A stretch of DNA of 64,000 nt from contig JAGPNK010000006.1 of assembly GCA_020746835.1 (NCBI GenBank), positions 310,001-374,000 on the forward strand, written 5' to 3'. Positions within the stretch are counted from its first letter, which is position 1. Every line of letters begins with the position of its first letter. The stretch comes from Stachybotrys elegans. Lineage: Eukaryota; Ascomycota; Sordariomycetes; Hypocreales; Stachybotryaceae. The notes below the pieces were generated by a model, which searched no databases, was not told the DNA's origin, and saw nothing but the letters and a program-made list of their open reading frames with translations. Position numbers and translations under genes: made by a program. This document shows, in pieces, positions 32,501-45,500 of the stretch.

Positions 32501-34137
32501 CGTAAGTAAGCGTGGCTCATGTCCAAGGGGGTTTCGAGGTCCTCCTTGGTTCTGCAAACGATGCGCGCTGTCTCCAGGTCGCGGTCATAGAGGAGTCGCA
32601 CTTTGTTCAGCTTGTAAAGATCGCGAGCCTGCCGAGGAATATCGGATGCGGGGAAGTTGAGGCCCTTGTAAAGATCCCTCGTCCGCGTCGAATCAACCAG
32701 CTCCGTAACCACTTTGCCGTTGAAGGAAGAATCAAACTGGTAAATCATGACTCGGTGAAAGCCAGTAAGCTCCTTGACAATTCCGACAAGAATCTTGAGA
32801 AAGTTCTCGAGACTGACTGCCGAGGCAAGCTGCTCTTGAACTTGGGACATGATGTCAAAGACCTGCATGGCACCTTGTTCGCCCCTTCTCTTCCTTGCGC
32901 TCCGGAGAATTCGCAACGGTTTGCTGAGAATCTCGGTACTCTCTTCAATCTCCTCGAGGGTGGGGTTGGCTTGAAGTGTATCATGAGGCGTGTCTGGGAC
33001 CATCTCGTCTGCGGGGCGCAAGGGGTGCTCGATGTCGTCGTCCATTTCAAACTCGCAAAGCACAAGGTCAGGGTGGGCGGGGTTGATGTGAATCGCACAC
33101 CACAGCTTCAGGCTTTTTTTCTTTGGCGGCCGAATGGAAAGGCTAAAGACTTCTGGGCCGTTGACGGCGGGATCGGCATCCTCGTCTCGGATGAAGTCGA
33201 TGTGGTCAAGAAGGTTGTCCTGCTGCTCCTCGGTCAAAATATCCAGGAAGTTCTTCAACCGGAACAGTTGTCTGGGAGAGTATCCCAACATTTTCTCCGA
33301 GTTCTCGCTCGCGTATCGCACCATGAAGCGACCATCCTCCTCTTCACGTATTGCGACAAGAACACCAAAACTCTGCACAGCACCTGGAGTGTGGATCGGC
33401 TCATCCTCGCATCTCTGGAGGACACCATCTCTTCCCGTGATGACCGAATGGCCCTCGTCAGTGACGATGTGAGTGAAGCGCGTTGTGACATGAGGAATAT
33501 CAGTCAAAGACTGAAACCCTGACGCCATTGAGGCGCTTCCCAGTCGCAAAGCAGGCGGGACTGCATCCTCCGCGGCACCGGAATCTTCTGTATCCTTGTC
33601 TGAGGAGGCGATATCAAGTTGCAGCGGAGTGGAGGCATTGTGTCGCAGAGCGTCGGCTTGTATGCTGGACAAGGGCCCTGCCAGAGTGCTCTTTCTGCGC
33701 AGTTGCGCCGCAGGACTGAAGGTAGGAGACGTAGGTCCGGTTTCGCTGCGCCGGAGAACGGTGGTATCGGCGCGGGTGTGGCTGGGGCGGTGAACAGGAA
33801 TGCCTCGAGCTTCACCATCGTGGCCGATATTGTAATCCTCTCCCGAAGCTCTCCTCGTAGCGGGGTCTACACTGATGACTGATCGGATGGGAAAGACCCT
33901 GTCTCCAGAAATGTCAGAAGCGGCCGAGGTATGTCCAAGCTGCCTGTCGGAGCCGGTGCTCCATGAAGATATAGGACCTGGATGGGCATGGCTGGTCGCG
34001 GAGTGCTCGGGCGTCTCTGACGAGGGGTTCGAGGTCGCGAGATCGAGAGGTCCCGGAGGAGCCTGGGGCGTAGCTTCGTCCTGAGGCGTTGTCGGGGCCT
34101 CAGGCTGGTCGTGGTGCTGCTGCGACGGCTCATCCAT
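29586..34137 (-). CDS. Fungal phytochrome, hybrid histidine kinase (PAS-GAF-PHY-HisKA-HATPase-REC; 3 exons)
   Basis: Red/far-red photoreceptor and phosphorelay kinase, 1,479 residues. Exons 34137-31761, 31704-30128 and 30071-29586; introns 31705-31760 (GTATAC...TAG) and 30072-30127 (GTAAGC...CAG). A disordered N-terminal extension (about 1-230) precedes the PAS domain, where Cys243 in QRCEDEPIH is the expected bilin attachment site, as in bacterial and fungal phytochromes. The GAF domain carries FPASDIPRQARDLY and the SHAYLRAMSPIHLKY His pair; the PHY tongue has PRTSF. The HisKA H-box is His821 in SAHEVRTPLN; HATPase boxes are N (TANAVAHT), G1 (SDTGIGMS) and G2 (GLGLAVVARVV). REC: EDDPINMK, acceptor Asp1316 in VLMDMQMP, and the FDGWILKPID Lys. 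An acidic Pro/Glu-rich tail of about 100 residues follows REC. All catalytic residues appear intact. The 5' side faces the gene-poor block. Confidence 0.95.
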
Positions 34138-34800
34138 AATAAATGACCTGAAAGTCTACTGGTGGCAAGCGATGAACGACAAACGGCCAGAGAGGCTCGG
34201 TCGCGCGGGTAGCCCCGACAAATGAAGAGACTGAAGCGGTCCCTACTTTTAGCACATAACCTCGGAGGCAATCGCGTCGATGGGTCGGTCGCAAGCCAGG
34301 GCCCTGCCACAGGGCAAGTGGCAACACGGGCGAAGTTTGAGGTGGCAGCGGGTGCAGCTCCGAACCAAGGCGAGCGGCAGGTACAGGTAGCTGTCGTCGC
34401 CTCGCCTAGGTACTACTAAGCTGCCGGGGGGTGAATGAGGGAAGGAGGGGGGCGGGATGGGGTAGAAAGAGGAGAGGAGGAGAGGGAAGGTGGGAGGGAA
34501 GAGGAACGCCACTGGGTCTGGAAAGACGAGGGGTGAAAACAAAAGAAAGCGATTTGACACGTCGAGGTAAACGTGATGTCTTTGACGATGATGGCCCGTT
34601 CCAAATGTGCCAGCCTGGCTTGTGAAGGAGAAGGCAAACCCAGAGCCGGCCACAGTCACTAGGAGCACCCAGATTGTCCCAGGCGGTGGTCCTTGGCGCA
34701 CAATATGTGGAGGGGGGGCGCTTGCTCTACCACACTGTGAAGACACCATCAAGGCACGATCAAGAGGGTTTGGAGTCAAGATGGTGCTTCCAGGGAACTA
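34138..34800 (-). promoter_or_regulatory. Promoter/leader of the phytochrome gene
   Basis: The stretch 34430-34510 is almost pure G/A on the plus strand, meaning C/T-rich on the minus strand, as expected for the leader of the minus-strand phytochrome transcript. A frame on the minus strand at 34249-34779 is low-complexity (Pro, Ser, Leu) and overlaps this tract; I treat it as leader rather than as a coding exon. Confidence 0.5.
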
Positions 34801-34891
34801 AGTGATCAGCGTCGATCCTCACCCGACTGGCATACCCTGCCCTTGGCCATCGCCCCTCACGCGCTGGACAATGGCTCTGGTACAGCGACAA

Positions 34892-34892
<1 letters not shown>

Positions 34893-34926
<34 letters not shown>
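34893..34926. repeat. (GAC)n microsatellite
   Basis: About eleven tandem CGA/GAC triplets upstream of the phytochrome leader; non-coding as far as I can tell. Confidence 0.9.
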
Positions 34927-34928
<2 letters not shown>

Positions 34929-36723
34929 CGCCATTCGAGCTAGGGGGGAACTATGCGATATGTATGACTCTGGACTTTGACACGAGCAAGCACGAACTGC
35001 TTCAGGGGGATGGAATAGGCGATGCGATGGAAGGACATGACTGTGGTGTTCCAGCATCGGGGCGCCAATAAGCCGGGTGATGTGCGATCGATAGGTAGTA
35101 GGCATCCGTACCAGGAAGCAAAACAGCGAGCTACTTCCTACTAAACTTGCTTGGTTCTAATCCCCCCTCTACTAATCTATCCCACTGCCTACTCATGGCA
35201 GTCGTTAAAGGTGGCCCTGGGTGCAGTCAGTAGAGATGCAGCCACTGCCCCAAGATGCCGCGCCGCGCACCGACCCAAGGCACTCAAAGGTACTCCGTAG
35301 GAAGTTGAGAGATGACAAGCATCCGACACGAAACCCACTGGTAGGCACCCGACCATTCTCGAGTGTGTGCTAGGTGGATCGAACATTTAGGTGTGCGATC
35401 AGCGCCATTCAAGAAGCCCCCCCGTTAGCACATGCGGCTAAGGGCGCCCCGCGCGCATCGAGACCCCCCAGGACTCCCTTCTTGTCCCTTTAGATCCGCG
35501 AAGCATCTTGGAGGTCGGCTTGGGATTGCTGGCGACGAGAAAATTTTGCCCAGGGCAGGCCAAGTCTAACCCTGTGTCGCGTTTCCCAGGGCTCCAGTTG
35601 CCTGCCAGGCTCCAGGCTCTTGCTGGAGAAGGTGGAGGGTGCTTTCAATTGGAAACTTGAAGATTTCCCATTCTCTTTTGGTACTCCCCCGATGGCGGCA
35701 CGACCTTATTCGTTGCCTTGGGCTGGAGAAAGCGGGCAGAGTGGGCTTCAAAGCCCGTGCGACCATGCTAGCTTGACCCAACCGCCCAAGATTTCCGAGG
35801 ATGGCCGTTGTATTCAACATGGGTATGTGACTGGTTTTATTCAATCGCCATTTTTCACATAATTTCTCCTGCCTTCTACGGCATCCCAGCTCTCTACACT
35901 GTCTAACTGTCTCGAGGTTAGCTGTCTATATTTCACCCAGTCCTATCTGCCTCTGACTGGCTGCCGAGGTGCCGTCGGGAAATCTCCGTCTCTATCCTCA
36001 TTTTCTATGCCGCCATGGTCGCCGCGTCTTGCTTCCCCTGTCCAGTGTGTCTGTGCATCGTATATTCCGTCAACCTGCATGCGATGTAGGACCCTTGGAT
36101 GAAGCTGAACCTTTCTGGCATGTCACAGCTCTTGCTCGTCGCCCCTCATCTGCCTTTGACTGCCATCGTCCACTCCCCGCACCTGTAAAACAAAGGCACT
36201 TGACTTGCTTGCCCCTCTTGGCCCTGCCCCAGAAATGGCGTTTGTCGTGGAGATCGGTTGGCTTGCTCCGTATATGGCGGATACGGGGCCTCCTGGGTCC
36301 ATCCAAATCCAACGGAGCCCGGCTACGGGCATATAGGTCTTTCTCGATGCAGAGGATATGCCCCTTTCTTTGCCATCTTGGGCATTTGGTGATTCCCCTT
36401 CTTCAGCCGTCGCTTTTCTCGCCCAGAAATTTACCGCCGGCGGCCTTGAACCATACCTATACAGCAGGCATTCCTTCGGGTCCCGACATTTCATTAGGGA
36501 AAGTCTAGGCTGTTGTGATGTCATTACAGGGGTTCGGAGCTTCTGCTCCTCCACAAATGCAGTTTGGGCGGTTTGGGTCCACTTATTCAGCCACAGCCAC
36601 CGCCATCCTGCAATACCAGCCTCAGTGGCGAGTCGCCAATGCAATCCATGTAGATCAGATATCAGGTTAATGAAACCCTGGAACACCGCTCATTTTTATC
36701 CATGCATTTGCCGATGATGGCAT

Positions 36724-36790
36724 ACTACGTAGTGCTACGTAGTGCTACGTAGTATGATTTCATGTCCTGTACGGAGTAGCGCTACGTAAT
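36724..36790. repeat. Three tandem CTACGTAGTG units plus a decayed fourth
   Basis: Units of 10 bp lie at 36725-36734, 36735-36744 and 36745-36754 (last base changed). Each contains the palindrome CTACGTAG. A further GCTACGTAA copy at 36780-36788 follows a TACGGAGTA element (36770-36778). Confidence 0.9.
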
Positions 36791-37480
36791 CCCAAACAAC
36801 CTATGACGTGGGTGGAACAAAGTGAAATCTCAACAGCAGGAACAAAACCGAAAGACCGCGATAGAAGGGAGCATGCAACACATACCGCCCCAATCACCAC
36901 ACATCAAGCTCAGCAATGCCAATTGGCCCTGAAACAAGGGTCTGCAGCCCCATTTCGGCGTGGCAAACCGCCTCCTTACGCGTCCTCTTCCCTGCCCAAT
37001 CAAGGAGGGAAAGCATTATTGTAGCCTCATTATTGGGAAGAAGAAGGGGCCCGGCCCGTTGGGCTGAGAGACTGTCGATCAGATGAGATGAACAGCCCAG
37101 ATTGCCAGACCAAAGAAGCCAGGAACATGGCCCGCCAAATTAGCCCTGTTGCCCTACTTGTGACAAGTAACATTGGGAGCTGCGTACGTGTGGACAAAGC
37201 AGGTTTGCAAGCACCAAGATACTGCTGTCCCATGGTCTGCAGCATGCATATCGAGAGACTTGCTTCTACCTTGTAAGCCAGTTTTCACTACGCAAGGCTG
37301 CTGTAGGGAGGCTTGACTGAGCCCTAAAGACATGACCACGAACGATGACGATAATGAGGTAATGCCACGGCTGTTGCTGCATCGGTTGGTATTATATGCC
37401 CTATTCATAGGCCTATCATGCCAACTCCTTCGACGGTATACAGATAACAACCCTATGAAGTGAATTCACCGGCGATTGGA

Positions 37481-40400
37481 GCTTGCTCGTCGCGGTTCGG
37501 TAAGTCGACTACTCTCTGTGCTTGGGTAGAGATAGCCTCACTACTTATATTAGCGACATGGATTCGCAGAAGTCCTCAATGTTACTGTAGGCCCTTCCCA
37601 ATACACACATTGCTCTTCTGGACAGCATTATTGGCTTCTTTTGAGGGCAGATATGCATTGCAATTTCGCATGTCAAGACGTTGTAACCGTGAAAAGAAGG
37701 CCTCGCCCCCCCCCCCCCCCCCCCCTTCTCATTATTACACGCTTTTCGAACAGTCTGACGGTTGCTGAGACCCGGTGACGAGTCTGTAACCTCCACCGGA
37801 ATGCCCCTTGACGAGTCTTGATGCTTGTCAATGCCGGTTCGAGAGCTGATCTTGCAGATCCGTTCCGGTCATCTAGCTTCAAACTGATGGATACTTGCTG
37901 AGCACATCTGGCAAGTTGTACTTCCATGGTGAATGCGACAGTGGAGTCAATGATGTGGTGGTAGGAAAACGTGTGTGATTTCTGTTATAAAGTACCATGT
38001 TCGATACCTGCTCACCAATACACACCGGCACTTGGCCATACACTTATACCATGTTACGTCAAAATACTAAAGTTTCTCAAAGAAACAAATTAGCGAAAAG
38101 CTGACATTGGATACGCTTCATATAACAGGCTTCAGGAGAGCTTTATCGCCTGCAGAACCAGGGCGATGAGGCGACTGTTGTCACAATCAGGGGCTTCTAG
38201 CCAACCAGAGCAGTACCAGGTCCTGGAGGATTCGGGATAGGTGCCAATTAAGACCACGAATCTCCAAAAAATTGCAAGGATATTACAGTCGTTCAAGAAG
38301 CTAAGATGTGGTTACGGTGTGAAGCCAAGTGAGAAATCCGGTATTCGCCAATATGAAGGGGTTTGCTATTTGGCTCTAATCAGGCCTAACCACATGGACT
38401 GAACGGAGGTGGTATCCTCCCACTAAAGCGCCTCTCAGGAGGCATGCACCGAAGAGAGGTAAAGGCTTCTTGTGATCCTCTGCTTAATCGCAGAGACCTA
38501 GCCCCAAAGTAGAGGTCAGCTTTTCTGGCCAGAGTTGCGGTCGTGACAGCATCCGCAGTCACAGCCATCACTAGAAACAGTTCGCTGTCTGAAGGCTTCC
38601 GCCAGCATTGCGGTACATATCATTCCGACCTCGGCGACTCAGTCTCGATACGTCTCGATGAACGGTGTACACACATTGCGCCTGCTCATTGTACGCCCCT
38701 GAATGCAAACCCATTCGTGTAAATGGTTGCTACCGCTGCCGCTACTGTTGGCTTTTGCTGCCTCCTCATTGATATATAGCTGCGGCCACTGGGTAAAGTC
38801 AGTAAGCAGTCCAACGATCCTATCGTTGTCTGACTCTGTTCTAGTCCCGTGGCCAACGGGGCAACCATCGCTGTTCGCATGGGTTATTGGCCCTTTCTAT
38901 TGTTCCTCCTTCATGTCTGTACAAACCTGATAGACTATAAAGCCTCTTGTAATAGAGCCAACATTTAGTTTGCACGCCTGGTGGCTTTTACGGTAGCTAT
39001 CACCGAGTGTCATGGATATATGGATCGCCGGACCAGGACACATGCACGGTCGCCTTGTGACCTTTCCGCCACGGCCTCCCTATAAAATACGGCATAATCA
39101 AACTTTCTTCAGTAGTATGTCGCATCTTCTTACAGTATTCATGTCGTCTCAATCGGTAAAAACATAATCTTGGAAACTGTGACGGATGCGACTCACAACA
39201 GTGATATGCCATAGGGGCTTGGTCCACGCAAGTCATGTAATTTTCACATCAAATTAGTTCATACCGTATTGCTACGGTGACCCCAGAGATGCAGACTCTA
39301 TTCTTGTACATCGTTTCCCAACGTTGAAGCTTATCAACATTTCTGCCCTGTTCGTGGCTCATCAATCGCGGTCAGAAATCGGGGTCAAGAATCGTATCAA
39401 GTATTACAATGCCAGCCTTCTTTTACCCATGTCGAACAAACCGATTCAATTGCGGCTGGAATGTGATATTATTACAGGCACTGGAACCTCTTGGGGGCCT
39501 GAAGGTCGCTTTACGGCTGGATCATGTACAAGTTGCATCGTCCATGATTACTCTGAGGCAATCGAATGCTTGGCATAACCTTGAAGAAACATTGCAAACC
39601 ACATTATTTCAATCATGATGTCTCAGAGTCAGGAAGCATGGGCGGTATTGAGAATATTTGCCTATAGAGGGACACTGTCATCGGCCCAGACGAAACGTGT
39701 CATAGCTGGTAAGAGAGGATCAAGAGGACTGACACAACCGGGGGATCTTGCTATAAGAAACACATGTTCCTCAGAGACCGAGTGCTGTGGCACTTCTATT
39801 GGCCAGACTGATGTGACACTACATACTGCATGTAAGTCTCTGGCTCATCAACTCCTGCCACCCTGCTACATCCTGGCACATCACAAACATGTGACGTTTA
39901 GACATGTCCCAGGAGAATGCGAGAACAAGAAGACATAGTGAGATCTGAAATCGCATAATGGCCTCATAAGGTTAAATATGGCACGTGTCTTCATGTCGTT
40001 ACACGGAGTCCGGGGCGAATGTCAAACTCAGCGTTTCACTTATCACGCTCCCAGACATGTGCGAAGCTTGATCCTCTCCTTGTCACACACATACAGCACT
40101 GAGCTACGAACAATCCCTCGTTTTCAGAGGGACCAATACACGCGAGAATGGTGATGCGCTGGTCACCCCATCCTTGATACGACGGCCGAAGAGGAAATTG
40201 ATCATAGCCTGGGCGTTGAGTCGACCGCTCCTTGTCCCACAGGGGTTGCAGCAGGTTATGCAGCTACTCATCGTATATTCCCCGAACAAAACCACAAGAA
40301 CAACACGGTGTGAGCCACCTGATCACTTATATACCCATCATGGCTATAGAATAGACGATCAAGAAGCCGGCCGGCTAGCAGCCTTCCCACAATCTATAGC

Positions 40401-42560
40401 CCATGTTCTGCTTGAGTGGGCTGTTGGAGAATATGCAGGTTGACCGCCTGTCACTCAACTGATCTGTCACAATTATACAATGCTGGTGAAGAATACACCA
40501 GGGACACCGAGCTGAAGAGCCTCCAACCCCGCACCACTTACTCGGCAGGCATGGCACATCATATTACACATCAACAACCTTGTGGATAGGGCGGTGACAC
40601 TGATCCTTGTAGATTATGACGGCGGCCATATTGTGTGTCTACTCTACACCGAGACGTCCATGCGCCCCCTACAATTTCATCGCTCATTATATCGTAACTA
40701 TCGCGGTGAATGGCATAGGCAGCTTGGTGGCAGCTAGAGTTAGCTGGACTATGTGGCGTGCAGAACCGGTGATGATGGCATCTAGAATACGTCATGAAGT
40801 TACCCCATACATCAATCAATACAACAGATGTGTCGTGGATAAAGATAAGCAAGCATTGCACACAACCTCTGCGTTTGCGCGATTGGGCTGCAAGAACAAT
40901 CACGACTGGACCGACGTGGTCGAGACGGGCATAGATCGCCAACGTACAGGCTGCCCAAACGAGCGGGAGGGGAAACAAAGGGCGGTAGCATCGCCTATCA
41001 TGCAGCAGAGGGCAGATGCAAAATAGCACGGTATCGTCGCATGAAAGTGACCGCGCCGCTCAGATGCTGTAGTGGTGGACATCGGTAGTTGTCGTGCTGC
41101 AACCCTCCCTCGGTAGACTGTGGCCAACCAGCCTTGACCCAGACGGTTGTATCCCTCGGAAATGGAGTAGCAATGCTACACCACCACCTTGCTAAGCTTA
41201 TGAAGGGCCCAGCCCAAAGGTGGTGTGCTCGGCGAGAGAGGTGGTAGTAGACATGGCCAACGCTGTCTGTCTCATCGCGTCATCAGGCCAGTAGGTAGGA
41301 GGGGGGATATGTTGAAGATATGGGGGCCCGGAGCCACCCTTCGCTTCGCCCGTAGTGGTGTGCAGTGAGGTGTGGGAGCAGCCACGCCACACAACACCTT
41401 GGACATGGCTCTTGGGGAGATCTGTGCAACCATGCATACACGGCGATTCGGTGTTAAAATGCCGACCTTTGGGCGGTCGGCCTCGATGCGGCTGATAGGC
41501 CATCAAGCTGTCCCAGGAGAGGACGAGCTTGCCGACGTCGCGGACATGGCCGGCCGATCGGGGGGTTGGTGATGATGCGTGACGGAAATGCCTGATTGCA
41601 CACAGAACTGGGCCAGGGCAAGCCCATGCATCTGCGACGCCTCAGCTAAGCGCCACTGCCTCTACATGCCCATTCACGAAAGCCCTACACCCCAGTCACC
41701 ACCCAAGATCACCGCATAACCAGGGCCAATACGAGACAAGCATGTTCCTACAGCTGATTCCCGGCTTCTCCAAGACAGTCAAGACGACATCTCAAAGCCG
41801 GGTGCCCAGCAACGAGTCATTTGTTCTTTGCCAGAGCGAAAACATCCACGTCAACGGAGAACTGACGGTGAATGTCGATAGACGATGATAAGAATCAACG
41901 CCTTAGCTGGCAGATGCAGTCACGTTGAACAGATGTGCAAAGGAACGGGTCATGCGCAGGCAAGGAAATTACCCACGTGGGTTGTTGTGCTCCATTCTAC
42001 TGAGCCAACACTCGCGATGGGCATCTTGCATCAGCGAGTGGTTGTCAGTGTTGCTCGGCAGCGACAACGTTGCGTGATGATCAGCATTGCTACTCCCGGA
42101 CCAGCCATCTGGTTTCCGCGATCAGGAACTCTAGAACACAAGAGACCATGCGGTGTTGCCAAGATGGTGGGAGGAGAGTGGTGTGGGAGTTGAGCGAGCG
42201 CTGGTGCGTCAGACGCCGATGTCCGGCCCAAGGCTGGAAAACGAGAATTGGGGGGAGGGGAGGAAAATTCTTCGCTGGTGGCTTTCGGTGACGGATTGTG
42301 CCAAACATCCCCTCGGGCTGGCCTGGTCGGCCAGAGGCAGGAAAGTCAGCCCATCAGGCGATCCCGTCAGCTACATCTGAAGCATGGAAACGCGATGCTC
42401 ATGTATGCCGGCCTGGGGTCGAGCTGAGGGCGACGGCGAGGTTCCTTGTTCCAGCCGATGGCTGCAGTTGAGAATTTTGGGGGAGGAAAAATTGAGCCAG
42501 ATAGGCTGATATGGGCGACATTGTGGTTTTGATTTGGAAATTGGTGCTTGTCAGCAAGTG
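37481..42560. other. Gene-poor block, part 2
   Basis: About 5 kb of visibly more A/T-rich sequence with no frame above about 155 codons, no protein-family motif and no chain of exons I could assemble. Not obviously a decayed transposon: I see no terminal repeats, reverse transcriptase or transposase motif. Contains the C20 run at 37706-37725. Confidence 0.5.
37706..37725. repeat. C homopolymer, 20 bases
   Basis: An uninterrupted run of 20 C on the plus strand. The length is prone to sequencing and assembly error. Confidence 0.9.
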
Positions 42561-45500
42561 GGGGTCACTTGTCCCCATTGGGTTGCCCACGCTAAGCGCA
42601 GCACAATTGGGTTCTCCCCACCTTTTTTCTCTTTTTTCCCCCTTCCTTACTTTCAGCTCCCACATTTTGACCGAGAAGTGGTGGAGGATGCCGATATGTG
42701 TCCGTAGCAGATGCCCTGCTCCTGGTTGCTGGGGAAAGAGAACCGTGGCTGGACCCCTTGATGGTCTGGACCATATTCCATAAAAGTACGTAGAGGGCTG
42801 ATGCAGCCCAGGTCAGTGTCACGGTGCTGTGCTTTCGGTCAGATATCACTCTGCATGCACGATCGCCAAATATCCACGGGCCTCTTTGGTCGAAAGTGGA
42901 CTAAATGATTGATTGCAACCCCAACCTTTGTATTATCCCACCTTGTTCCCCTTCCCTCGGATCCCACGCTCAATCATCGTACTACGTATGCATCGTATTA
43001 TCCATTGCTAACGAGTTGACTAAAGGCCCATCAACCCCCCTCCACTAGTCAGTTTCCAGGACCGAGACTGATGACGGGTGCGGCTGGGAGGTACGGTAGA
43101 TCAGCCTCCAGCTCCAGCCACCACTCGCACCTCATTAATGCTGGTGCGGGGCATGTCCGGAGACGAAGCGGAGTAGACGAAGGCCAAGCAGAGGATATCG
43201 GCTCGAGGCCATGCCCTATTTCACCCCAGTCCTTTCGTGAAGCCAAGCGTGCCGCCAGAGACGCTGCTTGCTGGGTCTCCTCTGTTTTTGTGCAATTGTG
43301 AGCACATGCATTCACGCGCGACAATCCATCATAGAGGCTAATCGGCACGGCAGCTGGATACACATCGAACTCATAGTTGCAAGAGAGGGAGCATTACTAC
43401 CACCTCAGGCCCCAGCAGAACCTCGTCTCAATATCTTGGCACGCAACCTGGCCCAAGCTCCGAGCAGATGCATGTGCATTCTTCTAGAAGTCTTCTTCTT
43501 TTCCAGGGTCTCTGTATCATTCCTTAGCCCGTCCAATCAGGGCTTCTACTAGAGGGGGTGTGCCTGGCTGGGTGAGGCAGGCGTTCCGTGTGCGAGTGAC
43601 TTGACAAACAGTGCGCCTAATCGCCGTGTCCAAGTTTGCACTGTCCGATCCTGTAATATCCGTACTCCGCCCTGAGAGAAGCCGAGGAAGGGCATGCTCA
43701 TCAGGGTAAGGGATAGCATCCCATGGATTTATTAGTGACTCGACGAGCGAAGCGCCGTCTGCCAGCCCAAGCCACTAGACATAGCCTCTTGCCATGGGTG
43801 GTCCTCCTTCGTAAGACTTCCTGGATAACCACCATCCAAGTAGCTGGCGATGGAGGGTTGATATCCACAAGCTCAAACACACAAAGGACAATTGTCCCAC
43901 CGTGGGCGTGGAGAAGGTTGACGTGGGTGGTTGAGTGATGCTTTCTAGCGCCGTTGAGATCAGCAGTGGAAAGTCACCTGGAACGCTTTGCAGAGCATCG
44001 TAAAATCAGCGCAGAGTATCGGAGGGTCAACAGGTTGAGGGTCCGAGATGCCAGCGGACCCTTGGATTGGGATCGCTGCGCAGGTCCGTGGGCGGCTATG
44101 TCGCTGGCAAGCAACAGCTTGTTTGAGGTAGGTATGACAGGGAAAAGCCGGGACAGAAGGTCGCTTCAGGCGGCTTGGCAAAGCTGGAGTTTCGCCAAGC
44201 GGCAACGAATCGTCCTGCCCATGGGGTCATTCTCATTAGGGATCGCCCTTTGCATCCCATCATCCGGCCGACCGTTTGACACCATCGTTCCGTTGTGCCT
44301 TGCCCGTCTGGCCCTTCCTTCATGTCCCGAGAGGCGGCGGCGGCGTCAACACATGGAGTTGTGGAAGAGTAGGTATAGCAGGCTTGATACTTACCCAGGT
44401 TAGTCAATATCCCAACAATAAGTTTTCTTCTGAAATTAAGGGTTCGGCGCGAAAAGAACCTGAGTACATAATTGCCTACGGAGAACGAAAGAAGAACCAT
44501 GGGGTGGTGTCAGCCCTTGCCTGTTTGGATCCTGTGGACAGTGCCACAAGGGGGGTGATGCTCGACGGGAGGTGGGGGATACGGCATTAGCCATCGCTTC
44601 TGGCTGGCGGTTCACGATATCGTTGCTATGACTCAAGCTCCCGTGTGGTATTCGCGGGAGGTTGCATGATCTACAACCACCAGCCGGCTGGTCGCATGTT
44701 GATGGTAGCCGGATACCGCGCTGCCAGGCTTGAAGCCCATGCCACAGCCAATCTTGGGAGTCAAGTGAATGTGTTGGGCTGGGTCGGCAACGAGTTCCAA
44801 GGTTGAGGTCGACGTTGTGGTGACAATGGTAAATCCAGGTTGGCTGGGTTCCGGTTCAGGCCTACTAGATACGTCCACCGTTAGGTAGTAGCGTAACCTA
44901 GAAGGCCTAGGCCACGGCCACGGCCGCTGGTGCTGCTGCAGGCAGGTCAGTCCTGCATGCAGGGTCGGTTGCCTATCATGGTGACTCCTGCCCTCCTGAG
45001 TGACGGCTGCATCTGTGCCAACCACACCACCACGCGGATCAAACCCCAACCTGGCATCTCCGACCAAGTCTCTGTCAACCACCCAGAAATAAGGAGGTCC
45101 GAAGCCACCCCGGCACACAGCCAACGACGGCGCTTTCATCGATCGCCGCCGCCAACGCCCCTATAGCCTGTAGCCTCTCGCTGGTATCGCAACACCCCAC
45201 GGGCTAGCCTTGGTCTAGTTGAGGCTAGATCTCTTTCTCGAACACGGAATCATCAGGAACGAGATCCCCTCGGAATACACTCTTCGGCAAAGACTGATGG
45301 CTCATCACAGCCAGTCATAGGTTAGCACTCACCCGTGCGCCCGATCCGTTCCGCCGGTGCCTCCTATCCCTCGAATACAATACCCATCCTTCTCAACGGC
45401 TCGCTTCTAAGTTCTCTGCGTCTTGACAGCAAGCACACAGCCCTACGCTCTTTACGGACTGGCGGAGGGAAACGGAAAGTCAGCGCGGTATAGCCATCTA

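Larger units (their letters stand above)
34801..37480. other. Gene-poor block, part 1
   Basis: No recognisable gene. It contains a (GAC)n microsatellite, a tandem TACGTA-containing repeat at 36724-36790 and a TACTCCGTA element at 35291-35299. Two overlapping opposite-strand frames at 35969-36508 (+) and 36123-36686 (-) are the longest here; neither has a domain-like pattern, conserved-looking motif or credible splice partners. Confidence 0.5.

Noticed and set aside
32512..33522. 336-codon plus-strand frame inside the phytochrome gene
   Set aside because: Antisense shadow of the PAS/GAF region; the minus strand encodes conserved phytochrome motifs over the same bases.
35969..36686. Overlapping frames of about 180 codons on both strands
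   Set aside because: Neither shows a recognisable domain, signal, or splice partners; both strands being open at once points to chance.
38703..38930. Frame with a hydrophobic N-terminus (WLLPLPLLLAFAASS)
   Set aside because: The downstream part is short with no Cys pattern or family likeness, and there is no promoter evidence; weaker than the 47249 candidate.
37481..42560. Decayed transposon or RIP-mutated repeat
   Set aside because: Although more A/T-rich, I found no terminal inverted or direct repeats, no reverse transcriptase, integrase or transposase motifs, and no extreme stop-codon load that would prove it by eye.
44633..45139. 168-codon minus-strand frame
   Set aside because: Composition is random-like (Thr/Ser/Pro/Arg) and no motif or exon continuation was found.
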